Assembly: GCF_002920915.1 (NCBI RefSeq)
Contig: NZ_PQVF01000008.1
Location: forward strand, 202,869-266,868
DNA from: Solitalea longa
GTDB taxonomy: Bacteria; Bacteroidota; Bacteroidia; Sphingobacteriales; Sphingobacteriaceae
DNA length: 64,000 bases
Direction of reading: 5' to 3'
Of this stretch, positions 35,648-45,403 are shown piece by piece; within the stretch, counting starts at the first letter, position 1; each line of letters begins with the position of its first letter. Made by a program: the position numbers and the translations under genes. The notes under the pieces are model-generated. The model was given only the letters and a program-made list of their open reading frames with translations. It was not told where the DNA came from and did not search any database.

Positions 35648-36661
35648 TTAAAACAAACTCTTTCCGTTTATAACAAGTTCTTCATCCGCTGATTTTACGG
35701 CATAAGTAAAACCCGGTTGCAGGCAAAAAGCACCATATTCCCCTTGTTTATTCAGCGCAATAAAGCCGATCTGTACCTCTTTTGCCTTTTTAGGGTCGCG
35801 TTTGGCAATGCGTTCCACAGCTTCCTGACAGGCCTGTTGAGGCGATCTGCCTTGTCGCATCAGCTCAACTACTAAAAATGAACCCACAATCTTTATTACT
35901 TCTTCACCTACTCCTGTTGCAGCGGCACCTCCAATTTCGTTATCAACAAACATTCCGGCCCCGATAATTGGAGAATCTCCAACTCTCCCATGCATTTTAA
36001 AAGCCATCCCACTGGTAGTACAGGCACCCGACAAATTACCGTTTGTATCCAGAGCAATCATTCCAATTGTATCATGGTTGTCTTTTCCACCAGGTAACTT
36101 TTTAGGTGCAGCGGCTTTATTCTCAATATTTACAACAGGTTCATACTTTGAGGTCTTCAGCCATTCCTTCCAGGCTTTTTCTGAAGCAGGAGTCAGTAAG
36201 TTTTCTTTCTTAAACCCATTTTGAAGTGCAAACTGCAAAGCTCCCTCTCCTACCAGCATTACATGCGGAGTTTTTTCCATTACCAAACGGGCCACAGAAA
36301 TGGGATGAATAATATGCTCTAAAGCTGCTACTGATCCTGCATTTCCATGCTCATCCATTATACAGGCATCAAGTGTTACTCTTCCATCACGATCAGGGAA
36401 ACCACCATAACCAACAGTTTGATTAGTGGGATCAGCCTCCGGAACATGAACACCTTTTTCTACAGCATCCAGAGCTCGTCCTCCATCCTTTAGCACATTC
36501 CAGGCAGCAGCATTGGCTTCCTTTCCAAAGTTCCAGGTGGAAATAACGACCGGCTTCTTTGCCTCAACTGTGTTTTTTGTTGAAGCTAAAGCCTCAAAAA
36601 CGTAACCCGAGGAAACGGCAGCTAACCCTGCAGCTTTAACAAATTTTCTTCTGTTGATCAT
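35648..36661 (-). CDS. N4-(beta-N-acetylglucosaminyl)-L-asparaginase (Ntn hydrolase)
   Basis: 337-aa exported enzyme of the glycosylasparaginase/isoaspartyl peptidase family that self-cleaves before a nucleophilic threonine. The Thr is in NHDTIGMIAL near residue 197; the second half contains GRVGDSPIIGAGMFVDNEIGGAAATG, the substrate-binding glycine-rich block of glycosylasparaginase. The N-terminus MINRRKFVKAAG with a following hydrophobic stretch is a Tat-type signal. It would release N-acetylglucosamine from glycoasparagine outside the cytoplasm. Isoaspartyl peptidase activity is an alternative but less likely. Confidence 0.87.
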   Translation of the reverse strand: MINRRKFVKAAGLAAVSSGYVFEALASTKNTVEAKKPVVISTWNFGKEANAAAWNVLKDGGRALDAVEKGVHVPEADPTNQTVGYGGFPDRDGRVTLDACIMDEHGNAGSVAALEHIIHPISVARLVMEKTPHVMLVGEGALQFALQNGFKKENLLTPASEKAWKEWLKTSKYEPVVNIENKAAAPKKLPGGKDNHDTIGMIALDTNGNLSGACTTSGMAFKMHGRVGDSPIIGAGMFVDNEIGGAAATGVGEEVIKIVGSFLVVELMRQGRSPQQACQEAVERIAKRDPKKAKEVQIGFIALNKQGEYGAFCLQPGFTYAVKSADEELVINGKSLF

Positions 36662-36792
36662 GTTTAAAGGTTTTTATTGATTCCAATAAAAATAAAGTCC
36701 ATTTTTCAATTGGGCAATCTTTCTAAAATAATTTTATTTCCGATCGATTCATTCAATATTGCTAATATTGAATCATATAAAACAAACATCCT

Positions 36793-37590
36793 TTGAAACT
36801 TAAACTATTTCTACTTAGTTGCGCGTTGATAAGCGCCTTTAGCAGTTTTGCTCAACAAACTACCAACCACTCAACGCATTTTAACAAATTTTATCAATAT
36901 GGCGTTGCTGATGCGTTTATTGGCGGACTATACAAGGGAACTCTACTGCTAAAAGACTTAAAGCAGCACGGTAATTTTGGACTTGGAGCGCCTGATCTAC
37001 TTGATGGAGAGCTGATCATTTTAGATGGAAAAGTATATCAGACAAAAGCTAATGGAGAAACCGTTAAAGCCTATAATTCATCTACCACTTCACTTTCATT
37101 CGTTACCTTTTTTAAGGCCGATACCAGCTTTGTTGTCAACGATTTGATAAGTCAAAAGAACGCATCGACCACCATTATGAATTTTCTGCGCAACAAAAAC
37201 GGTATGTATGCCATTAAAATCACAGGTCGGTTTAATAAAATTAAAACAAGGGCATTCCCTCCTTTCAAACAGGAGCCATTTCCACCGTTATCATCCATTT
37301 TGGACAAGCAGCAATTCTTTAATTTCGAGAATATTGAAGGTACGCTCGTTGGATTTTATTTACCCTCTTATTTAAACGGAGTAAGCATTTCAGGCTTACA
37401 TTTTCATTTTCTATCAAATGATAAAAAACATGGAGGGCACGTGTTGGATTATGAAGGAAACGGTTTTAAAGTTGAAATAGCAAGACTTTATGGATTTCAA
37501 CTAGATGAGCAAAACGATCCCGCACTGCAGCATTTCGAGTTTAAGAAAACAGCAAACGAATCATTGGAAAAAGTTGAGAAAGGCCATTAA
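36793..37590 (+). CDS. acetolactate decarboxylase
   Basis: 265-aa protein that decarboxylates acetolactate to acetoin. The zinc-binding site is visible as LHFHFLSNDKKHGGHV near residues 202-217 (two H-x-H/H ligands), with the conserved Glu earlier in the sequence and a final DYEGNGFKVEIARL. The start is a TTG at 36793: no in-frame ATG precedes the signal peptide (LFLLSCALISAFSSFAQ), so this protein is exported, unlike the cytoplasmic form in classic acetoin producers. It is unlinked to acetolactate synthase in this window. Confidence 0.8.
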   Translation: MKLKLFLLSCALISAFSSFAQQTTNHSTHFNKFYQYGVADAFIGGLYKGTLLLKDLKQHGNFGLGAPDLLDGELIILDGKVYQTKANGETVKAYNSSTTSLSFVTFFKADTSFVVNDLISQKNASTTIMNFLRNKNGMYAIKITGRFNKIKTRAFPPFKQEPFPPLSSILDKQQFFNFENIEGTLVGFYLPSYLNGVSISGLHFHFLSNDKKHGGHVLDYEGNGFKVEIARLYGFQLDEQNDPALQHFEFKKTANESLEKVEKGH

Positions 37591-37657
37591 TCAATTTTAG
37601 ATAAGTTAGGCTTTGATATTCTTTAGCAGTCATTCCTCATCCTTATTAATAAAAACT

Positions 37658-37665
37658 TATCTTTG
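37658..37665 (+). promoter_or_regulatory. candidate -7 box for ychF
   Basis: TATCTTTG is an exact match to the Bacteroidota -7 consensus and is followed by CGCC, as in other promoters here. It lies 28 nt upstream of the ychF ATG. Confidence 0.5.
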
Positions 37666-37693
37666 CGCCTGATTTTAAAAAACCGTACAAGAA

Positions 37694-38791
37694 ATGGCTT
37701 TACAATGTGGTATCGTTGGATTACCAAACGTAGGAAAATCTACTTTATTTAACTCTCTTTCAAATGCTAAGGCGCAGGCGGCAAACTTCCCGTTTTGTAC
37801 CATTGAGCCAAACGTGGGTGTAATTACCGTTCCTGATGAACGTTTAAATAAACTTGCTGAACTTGTTAATCCTCAACGTGTAGTTCCTAACACGGTTGAG
37901 ATCGTTGATATTGCCGGATTGGTAAAAGGTGCCAGTAAAGGCGAAGGATTGGGCAACCAGTTTTTGGCCAACATTCGTAATACAAATGCCATTTTACACG
38001 TTTTACGTTGTTTTGATGACCCTAATGTAGTTCACGTTGATGGCTCTGTTGATCCTATCCGCGATAAAGAAATTATCGACACAGAACTTCAGTTAAAAGA
38101 CCTTGAGTCGGTTGAGAAAAAACTGCAGAAGGTTGAAAAATCAGCTAAAACTGGTGACAAAGACGCTAAAAAAGCCGTTGAAGTTTTAACTCAGGTTAGA
38201 AACCTATTGTTAGAAGGCAAATCGGCTCGTGCAGCTCAATTAGAAGAAAAAGACCTTGAACATTTAGAAGATATTCACTTGTTAACTTTAAAACCGGTAA
38301 TGTACGTTTGTAACGTTGATGAGGCTGCAGTAAACACCGGCAACAAATATGTTGATATTGTGCGTGAAGCGGTAAAAAGTGAAAATGCCGAAGTTTTGAT
38401 CATCTCAGCTAAAATTGAAGCAGAAATTGCCGAGTTAGAAAGCTATGAGGATAAACAATTGTTCTTAGCTGATTTAGGTTTGCAAGAATCAGGTGTTAAT
38501 AAACTGATTCAGGCTGCTTATCGTTTATTAAACCTGGCAACTTACTTTACTGCGGGTGTTCAGGAAGTAAGAGCCTGGACAATTACCTTAGGAATGAGCG
38601 CTCCACAGGCAGCTGGTGTTATCCACACTGATTTCGAAAAAGGCTTTATCCGTGCAGAGGTCATTAAGTATAATGATTACGTTAACCTGGGTTCAGAAAA
38701 CGCCTGTAAAGAAGCCGGTAAACTTGGTGTTGAGGGTAAAACCTATATTGTTGAAGACGGTGACATTATGCACTTCCGCTTTAATGTTTAA
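37694..38791 (+). CDS. ychF: redox-regulated ATPase/GTPase YchF
   Basis: 365-aa universally conserved Obg-family P-loop protein that binds ATP and the ribosome. The G1 motif GLPNVGKST is near residue 8, the switch region [20 protein letters not shown] near 75, and the NKxE-like motif is replaced by NVDE, as in YchF, near 213. A coiled coil (about 130-190) and the C-terminal TGS domain with [11 protein letters not shown] follow. It is a single gene with its own promoter box and a strong terminator. Confidence 0.93.
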   Translation: MALQCGIVGLPNVGKSTLFNSLSNAKAQAANFPFCTIEPNVGVITVPDERLNKLAELVNPQRVVPNTVEIVDIAGLVKGASKGEGLGNQFLANIRNTNAILHVLRCFDDPNVVHVDGSVDPIRDKEIIDTELQLKDLESVEKKLQKVEKSAKTGDKDAKKAVEVLTQVRNLLLEGKSARAAQLEEKDLEHLEDIHLLTLKPVMYVCNVDEAAVNTGNKYVDIVREAVKSENAEVLIISAKIEAEIAELESYEDKQLFLADLGLQESGVNKLIQAAYRLLNLATYFTAGVQEVRAWTITLGMSAPQAAGVIHTDFEKGFIRAEVIKYNDYVNLGSENACKEAGKLGVEGKTYIVEDGDIMHFRFNV

Positions 38792-38811
38792 TACTACGTT
38801 ATAACGATACT

Positions 38812-38848
38812 AAAAACGCCTTTTCGAGTAGATCGAAAAGGCGTTTTT
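38812..38848 (+). terminator. ychF terminator
   Basis: AAAAACGCCTTTTCGA (38812-38827) and its perfect complement (38833-38848) form a 16-bp stem with a 5-nt loop and a T-rich end. It lies 21 nt past ychF and almost touches the end of the convergent cytochrome gene. Confidence 0.92.
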
Positions 38849-38852
38849 AATT

Positions 38853-39897
38853 TTATTTCATTTTCTTGATCCATTCCTTAATCAATTCTACACCTTCTTT
38901 ATGCACTTGCTCTCTTCCCAATTCAGGCATAGCAACTCCCGGGTCTGTTGATTCCATTCTATAAACCAAAATAGATTCTTCGGGTTTACCTATCATAACT
39001 CCGATTACCCGAACCTCTCCCTGCTGCGATTGGAGCTTTCATCACTCCTAAAACTGCGGGCTGATTTTCTCCTACATTCAAAAATAATCCGGAGGTATTG
39101 GCCGGACCTTCTTTTCGATGACAATGACCACAGTTAATATCCAAATAAGCACGTGCGCGTTCATCAAGGGTTCCTTTTTTTGGATCATTCCAAACTGCTA
39201 GTTTGGGAATATCTTTTAAGTCGGGCAGGTTATCGAACATCCCCATCTTTTGCCAATGCATTAATTGATTTTCAGCTTTTGAAGCATACTGTTGTGTGCG
39301 ATTCAATTCCATTGCTGAAGGCCCAATTGGCTGCATACTTTGATTTTTACTATGGCAACCCTTGCATTGATTCTTATTTGGGATGACATAATTGGTCACC
39401 ACCTTTTTTCCATTAATATCAACATAAGAAATCTGACGAGTTTCACCGGCTACATCATAAACCGCATCAGTTTGATCTTCGTTCCAAATGTATGGCCAGG
39501 CTACCCATTCGTTCTCTTGCCTTACTAATAAACGAGTTTCGATAATTTTTCTACCTTTCTTCAGATTCCGAAAATCATTGGGATAATAGAAATTCTTAAT
39601 GAGAATGGTTCCAACAGGAAATTCCAATGCTCCATCTGCTGTATAAGTGACTTTTGTTCCTTCTGGTATTCGAACAAAACGTAGCTTTTCAGCATAGTTT
39701 GAAAACAATGTGGTATTTAAGCTATAAGGAACAACCCCATTTACAGGTGCGAGATCGGCCATTTTACCACTAAAAAATCCATATTCAGATAGCTTGTCTT
39801 TTTTATCCAATGAAGGAGTTTTAACCACCTTAAAACTCAATGTACAAGCAACCACAAGCAAACAAGCAATAACAATAATTTTTCTCATACTACTCAA
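38853..39897 (-). pseudogene. SO2930-type diheme cytochrome c, frameshifted near its C-terminus
   Basis: Exported heme protein with a lipoprotein-like signal (LVVAC). Two heme-binding motifs are present, CKGCH near residue 179 and CGHCH near 259. The first reading frame stops at 38986, right after the conserved glycine-rich end AAGRGSGNRSYD. The next frame then continues without interruption to 38853 as VMIGKPEESILVYRMES and MPELGREQVHKEGVELIKEWIKKMK, which is the typical end of this family. So one or two bases are lost or gained near 38985-38995; this is either a real disruption or a sequencing error. The intact protein would be about 348 aa. It follows its usual partner, a beta-helix protein, by 23 nt. 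Confidence 0.75.
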
Positions 39898-39920
39898 AAT
39901 CTTTAAACGCCACTAAAAAA

Positions 39921-41132
39921 TTATTGAATACTCAATACCACTTCCTTTTGCTTTATTCCTTCACGTTCAAAAGGTTTTATATCTCTGGAAATATTTTTGA
40001 AACTGTTTTCAGCATCGATATTGGCAAAGGATTGATTCTTATTATTAAGAATACATATACCCAGTTCCGGTTTTAAGCTCCCGTCTTCATTTTTAAATTT
40101 AGCATCAACAATTCCATCGTATTGAATGAACGGAACATCTTTACCAAACTTCAATTTAAAACGATACATTTTACCCATCCGTCCTTTCATTGTAGTACGC
40201 TCGTGTTTGCGTTCGAACACATTATCATGAATATAAATATTGGTTGGATAAGGGTAATATTCTTTGTCCTTGATAGGAATTTCAGAAATGTAATAACTAC
40301 TTATGGCTGTACTAACAGTGCGGTTATTGATGATTTTATTATCGAAGATCTCCACATTGTTCGTTGCTAAGATCATTACACCCGTACCTTGAGGTACCCT
40401 GGCAACAATATTTCCTTTAGGAGCAAAATTCACATGATTATTATCGTGGATGTTATTGTTAAACACACGAACAAATCCGCCTTTCTTTTGCATCAAACCC
40501 GGTAAATCAAATACTAAAACACCTCCAACATTATTTACTGTTTCATTATCGTAAACATCAGCATAAAGGGTATTTTCAATTTCGATACCTGCTACATTTT
40601 CATGCGCTTTACAGTTACGAACAATTACATTTTGTGACTGACCAACGTAAATACCTGCGTCGGATGCTGCTATCGCTTCGCAACCCTCAATCAATACGTT
40701 TTTGCATTGCACCGGATATAAACCATAACCCCCATTATCTTTATTTGGGCCACCTGTCCACTCCACTTTTATGTTTCTGAAAACTATTCCATCTACTTTT
40801 TGGGTTTTAATGCAATCGCCTTTAGAATCCTGAACAGTTAAATCCTGCAAAACGATGTTTGAACCATCTGTAACTTTAATACCTTCAGCACCACTAATTT
40901 GTCCTTTGAATGATAAAATGGTCTTATTCATTCCTTTTCCTTTAATGGTCAGATTTTTCTTCCCATCAATTGAAAGGCTCGCATCAAAATGAAAGGTTCC
41001 TTCTTCCAATTCAATCACGCTGCCATTTTCAGCTTCTATAAATTTTGTTTGAAGTTTCTTCTGAACATCTTTCTGAGCAAGTGCAGGAATAGTAAGAGCG
41101 AGAAAGCATACGGATAGTAAAACTCTATTCAT
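39921..41132 (-). CDS. parallel beta-helix repeat protein (partner of diheme cytochrome)
   Basis: 403-aa exported protein. The ATG at 41132 gives a clean signal peptide (MNRVLLSVCFLALTIPALAQ) and is preferred over the longer ORF start at 41231. The rest consists of right-handed parallel beta-helix turns with repeated I-x-V-x-N and asparagine ladder positions (for example NIVLQDLTVQDS, NVIVRNCKAHEN, VNFAPKGNIVAR). This family is regularly found next to the SO2930-type diheme cytochrome, as here. Enzyme activity is unknown; the partnership suggests a periplasmic or outer-membrane oxidation. Confidence 0.83.
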   Translation of the reverse strand: MNRVLLSVCFLALTIPALAQKDVQKKLQTKFIEAENGSVIELEEGTFHFDASLSIDGKKNLTIKGKGMNKTILSFKGQISGAEGIKVTDGSNIVLQDLTVQDSKGDCIKTQKVDGIVFRNIKVEWTGGPNKDNGGYGLYPVQCKNVLIEGCEAIAASDAGIYVGQSQNVIVRNCKAHENVAGIEIENTLYADVYDNETVNNVGGVLVFDLPGLMQKKGGFVRVFNNNIHDNNHVNFAPKGNIVARVPQGTGVMILATNNVEIFDNKIINNRTVSTAISSYYISEIPIKDKEYYPYPTNIYIHDNVFERKHERTTMKGRMGKMYRFKLKFGKDVPFIQYDGIVDAKFKNEDGSLKPELGICILNNKNQSFANIDAENSFKNISRDIKPFEREGIKQKEVVLSIQ

Positions 41133-41337
41133 AAAGTTGGCTACAATAAATTGGTTAAGGGGTAAATATATCCATTGTTTTGTGAGTTCCAATCGCTTCA
41201 ATAAAAGAACGGTTTCTTCACTGTATTTCATTATTTCAACTATCAGTTCATCTATTTGAGCTTCAGTTACATTTGAATGTTAAATTGCTTGCTTGATAAA
41301 TTATTATCCTGTTCCGGACAACAATTTAATACCTCAG

Positions 41338-41520
41338 AAGTATTAACTTCTCTTTCTTAAGTACTAATTAATACTTCGGAAGTACTAAATCCTCTTTCTC
41401 AAGTACTAATTAATACCTTCGAGGCACTAAATTCTCCTTCCGAAGTACTAATTACTCCCATTGAACAGCTAAATTCTCTTTCAAAGGTATTAAACTACTA
41501 TTTACAGGTACTAAGTCGAT
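41338..41520. repeat. degenerate 21-bp tandem array, nine units
   Basis: Nine units begin at 41338, 41359, 41380, 41401, 41422, 41443, 41464, 41485 and 41506, exactly 21 bp apart with no insertions or deletions. The consensus is close to AAGTACTAAWTNCTCYTTCNN, often with the self-complementary core AGTACT. Individual units differ at many positions. Every frame contains stop codons, so it is not a current coding repeat. It fills most of the gap between the beta-helix gene and the HMA gene; nothing else recognisable is in that gap except the hairpin just after it. Confidence 0.8.
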
Positions 41521-41523
41521 ATT

Positions 41524-41554
41524 AAAAAAGCCATTCCTCTATTACAAGAATGGC
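41524..41554 (-). terminator. terminator of the HMA-domain gene
   Basis: GCCATTC (41530-41536) and GAATGGC (41548-41554) pair over 7 bp, and on the minus strand the hairpin is followed by a T-run (plus A-run 41524-41529). It lies 64 nt past the stop of the HMA-domain gene. Confidence 0.65.
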
Positions 41555-41617
41555 CTTTTGAGTAATTGAGGTTTTGAATGACTGTTAAGAAAACTCAAAC
41601 GCCATTCGGCAAACCCT

Positions 41618-42532
41618 CTACTGTAATACCGCAGCAGTGTACTTATTACCATCAGGAGTACTAAACTCCTGAATAAGCTTTTTCATTTGATCAGCAGAAA
41701 CTTTTGTAGAATCATAAATTACTTTTGCTATTGAGGTTGTAAAATTCACTTCACTAAACTTAATTCCTTTTTGCTTGTACAACATTTTCTCAATACCTTT
41801 CGCGCAACCATCAGCACAAGTCATGCCTCCTACTTTAAAATATACCGTTTGGATTTTTCCTTTTGAAGCAGGAATAACGGTCGCTGAACTTGCTTGTACA
41901 TCACGAGGATATTGACAGCAAGAATGCAAATTACTGTAAGCTTCAATAGTTGTTTTTTCACCTTCTGTATCGTAACCTGCAGCAGCGATAGCTTTTTGAA
42001 TTGCTACTTTATTTGCAGGAGCCACATAACTCACTTTCAATTGCTTACTTTCCTCATCCCAATCTGCTGAAGTAACCCCCTTTACTTTTTTGGTTGCTCC
42101 TTCAATATTATTCTTACACATTGAGCAATTGCCCCACACTTTAAAACTTTCGGTATTGCCATCCTGTTTCTCTGGAGCAACTGAAGTTTCTTGAAAGCCA
42201 TCACGTGGATATTTGCAGCATTGATGTAATTTACTATAAGCTTCTGTAGTTGCTTTTTCACCTTCAGTATCGTAACCTACAGCCGCAATCGCTTTTTGAA
42301 TAACAGCTTTATTGGCCGGAGCAGAAAAACTCACCTTCAATTGCTTACTATTTTTGTCCCAATCAGCTGAAACTACACCGTTAACTTTCTTGGCAGCTCC
42401 TTCAATATTGTTTTCACACATACCGCAATTGCCCCACACTTTAAAACTTTCGGTTTTTACTTCTTGAGCAAAAGCTAGTTGAGAAACAAAACAGGCAATG
42501 ATAACCGATGCTATAAATTTTATCTTCTTCAT
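41618..42532 (-). CDS. secreted protein with three heavy-metal-associated domains
   Basis: 304-aa exported protein; signal peptide of about 22 residues (FVSQLAFAQ). Two nearly identical 100-aa units each contain FKVWGNC-x-MC (Cys36/Cys39 and about Cys136/Cys139) followed by KVKG-V-x-SADWD-x-x-SKQLKVS and a C-terminal CC-x-YPRD; a third HMA-like unit has GGMTCADGC near residue 238. The HMA fold binds soft metals such as copper. The two long units lie 300 nt apart in the DNA and differ at few positions. It lies directly downstream of a TonB receptor gene and near a HYC_CC_PP gene, so a periplasmic copper or metal role is likely, but unproven. Confidence 0.85.
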   Translation of the reverse strand: MKKIKFIASVIIACFVSQLAFAQEVKTESFKVWGNCGMCENNIEGAAKKVNGVVSADWDKNSKQLKVSFSAPANKAVIQKAIAAVGYDTEGEKATTEAYSKLHQCCKYPRDGFQETSVAPEKQDGNTESFKVWGNCSMCKNNIEGATKKVKGVTSADWDEESKQLKVSYVAPANKVAIQKAIAAAGYDTEGEKTTIEAYSNLHSCCQYPRDVQASSATVIPASKGKIQTVYFKVGGMTCADGCAKGIEKMLYKQKGIKFSEVNFTTSIAKVIYDSTKVSADQMKKLIQEFSTPDGNKYTAAVLQ

Positions 42533-42558
42533 TTTATATCTTTCTTAATCTTTGTTAA

Positions 42559-44781
42559 TTAATTTATTTTATATCTGAAACCGGTGTACACTCTTCTTCC
42601 TTCCAAAGGCCCCCAAATGTAAGAAGCATCAAAGAAGCCCTCATTAGGGTTAGATGCTCCCACAATGTAGTTTTGCTGGCGGAAGTCAAATAGATTTTCA
42701 GCACCTAAGTACACTTCAAAATTTTTCCAATGGCGGGTTAACTGCAAATTAACCATTGAATATGGTCTTGATAGCTCCTTATAGTTACTGATCTCCCCAC
42801 GATAAGCCTCATCCAAATATGGCATCTTTTTGCTGCCAAACCACTGCCAAGTAACATTGGCATTCCATTTACGATTGAAAGATTCATAAAATAAGGAAGC
42901 AACCGCGCGATGACGAGGCACATAAGGTTCAGTTATTCGAACGCCATCAGATTCACGGAATACATCAAGGTATTTATAAGCAAGTTTAAGCTCTACAGGT
43001 TTTAAGATATAATAAGAAGCTTCAACCTGAACATTGTTAGCAAAGGAGTGCCCACTTAAATTTGAGAAGTACACTTTGGTTGGATCCGTATCATAGTCAG
43101 GAATGATTTTATTAGCAAACTGCGTTCTGTAAAGATCCAATCCTAAACTACCCTTGCGATAATTAAGTTCGAATTTTCGGTTGATGTTAAAACCATAATT
43201 CAACGCCTTTTCAAGTTCTAAAGGTTCTGTGATTACAATTTCCCGGTTACTTACCTTGATGTTGGAGTTTTCAGCCAAAATATTCGCTGATCTGAATCCG
43301 GTTCCTACTGAAAATCGAACATCAGTATTTTTATCAAACTCCCATTTTACATTACCCCGAGGAGTAAACACCAATTCACCGTTAGCTACATCAGCACGCA
43401 AACCCACAATAACTGAAACCGGGCGCTTACCTTTACTTGTAAAGGTATTTTCGGCAAATACACCGGGCATACTTAAATCATTGTTGAGATAAAGATCACC
43501 AAATTGCTCCTTGATCTTATCTAAACGATAGCTGGCTCCAAAATTTACTGAATTATATTTACCAAGGTTTTGATTGTAGATCAAGCGTAGGTTTAAGCTT
43601 TGTTGCTGGCCATCATCTTCTCTTAAACCATAATATCCATCCATGTTATGCATTACATAGGTGTATTGCAAGCCAAGGCTTTTATAATTATCTGATGGCA
43701 TCACAAATCCTGTACGACCGTAAAACTCGAGACGGTTGGTAACCAATTGCTGGCCATACATAGAATGATCAGCATGAGGTTGATCAAAGTTAAAATCCAC
43801 TTGTCCGCCCTGACGATCCTCATGCAAGTACTTAATAGAGTTTTGCGAAAACAAGCCATTTCCAGACTCATATTTCCACTTATTCAGCACATTGATGTTT
43901 TGAAGCATCGGGTTATCCAAAAATGAATCGCCGTTCTGATCCATTTTTTGCTTATAACGATCGATATGAAACGAGAATAAAGTATTAAGATCTTTCGTAA
44001 CCTTAAGTGTTTTATCCACATTTAATTCGGCACGGGCAAAACCATCAACATAACCATTTACAAAAAGCTTATCGGCACGCATCGGATCTTTCAACTCTAC
44101 ATTGATCATTCCGCTGATCGACTCGGGGCCAAAAATCACAGATCCGGGGCCTTTTACCACGTGAATTTGATCAATTTGTGTTCCCGGAATTCCATACAAG
44201 CCATACGTAGAACCTAAGCCTGTAATAATCGGTGCATTTTCAGTTAATAATTGGGTATAGGCTCCAGCCAAACCTAACACCTGCAATTCCTTGCTGCCGG
44301 TAACCCCATCGCGATAGGTAACATCTACCGTGGTATTGGTTTGAAAGCTTTCGCCTAAGTTGCAGCAGGCTGCTTTTTTAAGCTCTTTCGAAGTAAGGAT
44401 CTCGGTTTTACGCGGTTGAATAGAAACCATTGAAGCTTCCCGCTGCTGCGTAATAACCACTTCATTTAACTGCTTTCCTGTTTCAATTAAAACAATGCGC
44501 AGAGGAGTATTAGAGATTACTTTTATAGTATCAGGTTGATAGCCCAAACACGAGACCACTAATCTGCGATCGGTAATATTAGTTGTTTTCAGGACAAATT
44601 TGCCATGGGTATCAGACAGGATTCCCACATTGGAGTTTATCCAAACAATGCTTGCTCCTGCAAGGGGAAGTTCCTTTTTGCTGGCGTTGCGCTCGAACAC
44701 AGTGCCGCTTATTGTTTGTTGCGCGAAAACCTCAAACCCAAACGCAACTAAACATAAAAGAATAGCTAAAAATCTTTTCAT
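42559..44781 (-). CDS. TonB-dependent outer-membrane receptor, metal-linked
   Basis: 740-aa outer-membrane receptor. After a signal peptide comes a carboxypeptidase-regulatory-like domain (about 20-95), then the plug with CCNLGESFQTN and VVKGPGSVIFGPESISGMINV (about 125-230), and then a beta-barrel ending in a typical aromatic C-terminus. It starts the minus-strand pair with the HMA protein, 27 nt apart; the upstream HYC_CC_PP gene is 78 nt away. Such receptors take up siderophores, metals or other large substrates in Bacteroidota. A metal complex is the best guess from context. No SusD-like partner is present. Confidence 0.86.
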   Translation of the reverse strand: MKRFLAILLCLVAFGFEVFAQQTISGTVFERNASKKELPLAGASIVWINSNVGILSDTHGKFVLKTTNITDRRLVVSCLGYQPDTIKVISNTPLRIVLIETGKQLNEVVITQQREASMVSIQPRKTEILTSKELKKAACCNLGESFQTNTTVDVTYRDGVTGSKELQVLGLAGAYTQLLTENAPIITGLGSTYGLYGIPGTQIDQIHVVKGPGSVIFGPESISGMINVELKDPMRADKLFVNGYVDGFARAELNVDKTLKVTKDLNTLFSFHIDRYKQKMDQNGDSFLDNPMLQNINVLNKWKYESGNGLFSQNSIKYLHEDRQGGQVDFNFDQPHADHSMYGQQLVTNRLEFYGRTGFVMPSDNYKSLGLQYTYVMHNMDGYYGLREDDGQQQSLNLRLIYNQNLGKYNSVNFGASYRLDKIKEQFGDLYLNNDLSMPGVFAENTFTSKGKRPVSVIVGLRADVANGELVFTPRGNVKWEFDKNTDVRFSVGTGFRSANILAENSNIKVSNREIVITEPLELEKALNYGFNINRKFELNYRKGSLGLDLYRTQFANKIIPDYDTDPTKVYFSNLSGHSFANNVQVEASYYILKPVELKLAYKYLDVFRESDGVRITEPYVPRHRAVASLFYESFNRKWNANVTWQWFGSKKMPYLDEAYRGEISNYKELSRPYSMVNLQLTRHWKNFEVYLGAENLFDFRQQNYIVGASNPNEGFFDASYIWGPLEGRRVYTGFRYKIN

Positions 44782-44858
44782 TAAAAATCAAATTCTGTTT
44801 TAACAATAAAATACAGGTAAGTCCATAAGGTTTACCCTAAAGTTTAAAACAGAAATGA

Positions 44859-45257
44859 TCAGATAAGAAATACTTGTGTGAGATGCCGAATAGAACAACT
44901 TCGGAGAGGAGGACTCTTTAAATTAAATGAAACGAGTGTTTCAGGCGCTAATTGTGCATCAAGCGTAAAATGGAATGCAACTAAAAACAACTGTACTGGA
45001 AACAATTTTACCGTTTCAGCATGTGCTAATGAAAGATAACTGTCTTCAATTTTAACAATTTTAACATCGTTACGACAGCAGTCATCCTCAGGGACGCTAC
45101 TATCTTTATCATCATCACCTTTGCTACAGCAACATTCAGGCTTAACAGCAATGCTTGTATCCTGCATTGTAGTACCGCAATAATGCGTGTATACACCTAC
45201 TCCTATTGTATTAAGGAGAAAGAATAAACACATTATTATGGCTACAATTTTTTTCAT
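44859..45257 (-). CDS. HYC_CC_PP family protein
   Basis: 132-aa exported small protein. The ATG at 45257 (MKKIVAIIMCLFF) gives a signal/anchor segment at residues 3-25; a longer frame starts at 45350. Diagnostic residues are THYCGTT, then a cysteine-rich part with ECCCSKG and DDCCRND, and a final SPPLRSC. This combination gives the family its name. Its function is unknown, but the many Cys suggest metal binding. It is upstream of the TonB receptor and HMA genes and probably part of the same metal cassette. Confidence 0.85.
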   Translation of the reverse strand: MKKIVAIIMCLFFLLNTIGVGVYTHYCGTTMQDTSIAVKPECCCSKGDDDKDSSVPEDDCCRNDVKIVKIEDSYLSLAHAETVKLFPVQLFLVAFHFTLDAQLAPETLVSFNLKSPPLRSCSIRHLTQVFLI

Positions 45258-45403
45258 CGGCCCAAAACTAAAAATTATACAATTATAAGAAAGTAATGTT
45301 TTTGTTACTGAAAATAAGTGTTTTAGGAAGGCTCTTTTCAAAATAAACAATAAAAAAAAGATCCTAACTTATACTATATTTTTATTCTCTAAGCTGCAGA
45401 TTC

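Noticed and set aside
41338..41520. CRISPR array
   Set aside because: Units are 21 bp with no separate spacers, drift freely and have no cas genes in the window.
41618..42532. mercury resistance protein (MerP)
   Set aside because: Only the HMA fold is shared; no mer genes are nearby, and the TonB/HYC_CC_PP context points to copper or another metal.
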